Part shown: piece after piece, positions 5,281-6,139 of the stretch
How positions within the stretch are numbered: position 1 is the stretch's first letter
How the letters are laid out: the number at the start of each line of letters is the position of its first letter
DNA from: CG-Epi1 sp964634895
GTDB lineage: Archaea > Thermoplasmatota > Poseidoniia > MGIII > CG-Epi1
Direction of reading: 5' to 3'
Assembly (NCBI GenBank): GCA_964634895.1
Contig: CAZWJS010000049.1
Location: 1-6,139, forward strand
Length of the DNA: 6,139 nt
The notes under the pieces: generated by a model
Databases searched by the model: none
Told to the model about the DNA's origin: nothing
Seen by the model: only the letters and a program-made list of their open reading frames with translations
Position numbers and translations under genes: made by a program

Positions 5281-5997
5281 TTAATCTATATAATGACTAT
5301 AACTTTGCCTTTCCAAGATGCGTATTGCTTCTCGTTCAACGTCGGGATTGTATCTAAAAACAGGGTTGGGGCTTTTTCCTTGAGGTCTTCTTTTCGCATC
5401 TAAATCACCTTCCGAATATGCTCTTACAGACTCAACCATCAATGTAGATGCAACAACCAGTGTCTTGTAACAAAGATCATGATAATTATCTCCACGAAAA
5501 ACTGGAATCTCCCGCTTTCCAACTAAGTCTCCTGCATCTATCTCAGTTGAACAAAAATGACAGCTGCTTCCTATCTTAATATTCTCATGAACACTCCATG
5601 CAGGCGATGCTGAACCTCTACATTCAGGAAGAAGTCCAGGATGTGAATTCAAAACCCCTCCTCTGGCTTCGCCATATTCTAGGATTTTACCACGAATTAT
5701 TCGAGTTCCACCAAATACAATCAATTCTGGATTGGCTGCTTCAATGTGTTCCATACAATGCTCATCATTATGTATAGGGACTTCAATGACAGGAATATTA
5801 TAATCATTAACCTGAGAGGCTATAGTTGGACCTACTTTGTGATTTCCTATCCTAAATTCAAATTTCTCTCTCTCAATTTGGCCGCCCTCCGAAAATTCTT
5901 CAATTATTAAGGATGGTTTAAAACCTGCATTCAAAAGTTGTGAAAGCATCTCTCGGCCCCATGGATGCTCTTTAATTGCTAAGAAAATAAAATTCAT
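5281..5997 (-). CDS. Single-domain formyltransferase family protein
   Basis: Predicted folate-dependent formyl transfer enzyme of 238 residues, in the formyl_transf_N fold shared by PurN, Fmt and sugar N-formyltransferases. The catalytic triad is visible: N117 and H119 in LNSHPGLLPECRG (116-128) and D154 in STEIDAGDLVG (150-160), with the intervening GSSCHF strand. The N-terminal strand MNFIFLAIKE and the VFGGTRII segment (94-101) fit the family. It lacks the roughly 100-residue C-terminal OB domain of methionyl-tRNA formyltransferase, and archaea do not formylate initiator Met-tRNA, so Fmt is unlikely. The N-terminus does not show the PurN glycine-rich GSGxGSN pattern, so glycinamide formyltransferase is also doubtful. 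A sugar or other amine substrate is possible. The ATG at 5997 overlaps the stop of ridA (ATGA), so the two are cotranscribed and translationally coupled. Confidence 0.87.
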   Translation of the reverse strand: MNFIFLAIKEHPWGREMLSQLLNAGFKPSLIIEEFSEGGQIEREKFEFRIGNHKVGPTIASQVNDYNIPVIEVPIHNDEHCMEHIEAANPELIVFGGTRIIRGKILEYGEARGGVLNSHPGLLPECRGSASPAWSVHENIKIGSSCHFCSTEIDAGDLVGKREIPVFRGDNYHDLCYKTLVVASTLMVESVRAYSEGDLDAKRRPQGKSPNPVFRYNPDVEREAIRILERQSYSHYID

Positions 5998-6139
5998 TTT
6001 TTTGCGACTACCTTAAATTCAACGGAGATTGGAGTGGGTAAGGCGCCTACTTCAACTGTAGTTCTTGTTGCATCACACCCTTCAAGATATTCAGAATATA
6101 TTGAATTAAATTTCTTGAAATCATTTTTCATATCTGTCA
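5994..6139 (-). CDS. ridA: RidA/YjgF family enamine/imine deaminase (C-terminal 47 residues)
   Basis: This is the 3' part of a gene that runs in from the right edge; 47 codons plus TGA are visible. The fragment matches the C-terminus of RidA: a helix ending NSIYSEYLE, then DATRTTVEVGALP and ISVEFKVVAKK. The arginine of TRTTVEV (fragment residue 25) and a glutamate 15 residues later (residue 40, in SVEF) have the spacing of the catalytic Arg105 and Glu120 of enterobacterial RidA, so the protein should be active. RidA hydrolyses reactive 2-aminoacrylate-type enamines and imines made by PLP enzymes. The stop codon overlaps the start of the formyltransferase gene by 4 nt. Full-length family members are about 125-130 residues, so roughly 80 lie outside the window. 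Confidence 0.85.
   Translation of the reverse strand, partial: TDMKNDFKKFNSIYSEYLEGCDATRTTVEVGALPTPISVEFKVVAKK

Noticed and set aside
5179..5403. Plus-strand frame of 74 codons
   Set aside because: It is antisense to the N-terminus of htpX, the gap with its TATA-like box, and the conserved end of the formyltransferase. It has no recognisable features.
5281..5997. Methionyl-tRNA formyltransferase (fmt)
   Set aside because: The C-terminal OB domain is absent and the context looks archaeal, where initiator methionine is not formylated.

Overview
The window is AT-rich, densely packed DNA that looks like a planktonic euryarchaeon, most plausibly a marine Thermoplasmatota lineage (Marine Group II/III). 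That placement is inference. It rests on four things: TATA-like boxes about 25 nt upstream of several starts with no Shine-Dalgarno sequences, a stand-alone CinA-type MoCF domain protein without the bacterial C-terminal domain, a lipobox-bearing M14 peptidase, and GTG/TTG start usage. No rRNA or tRNA gene, CRISPR array, insertion sequence or phage gene was found.

Left part (1-2042, all minus strand): the 5' part of an N4-cytosine/N6-adenine type DNA methyltransferase, cut by the left window edge, lies downstream of a RecB/Cas4-like PD-(D/E)XK nuclease with a complete set of nuclease motifs and four cysteines arranged as for a 4Fe-4S cluster. The 112-bp gap between them holds a locally GC-rich, strongly self-complementary stretch (712-781) that no gene explains, with a TATA-like box just upstream on the minus strand. 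This is the most unusual non-coding feature here.

Middle (2043-3690, plus strand): a short divergent promoter region separates the nuclease from a small CPAC-containing, helix-rich protein. This is followed after 23 bp by a membrane-anchored (lipobox) M14-family zinc carboxypeptidase with all expected metal and substrate residues. The peptidase meets the next gene tail to tail with no spacing.

Right part (3691-6139, minus strand): two probable operons. One is ridA (partial) followed by a single-domain formyltransferase, joined by an ATGA overlap. The other is htpX followed by a CinA-like nucleotide/pterin-binding protein, joined by a GTGA overlap, with its own TATA-like box in the 34-bp gap after the formyltransferase. 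The themes are envelope protein quality control (HtpX), reactive-metabolite clean-up (RidA, possibly the CinA-like protein) and peptide scavenging (M14).

Most genes belong to recognisable families. The nuclease/methyltransferase pair with its structured spacer and the small divergent CPAC protein are the only places where something undescribed could be hiding, and the evidence for a new system is modest.
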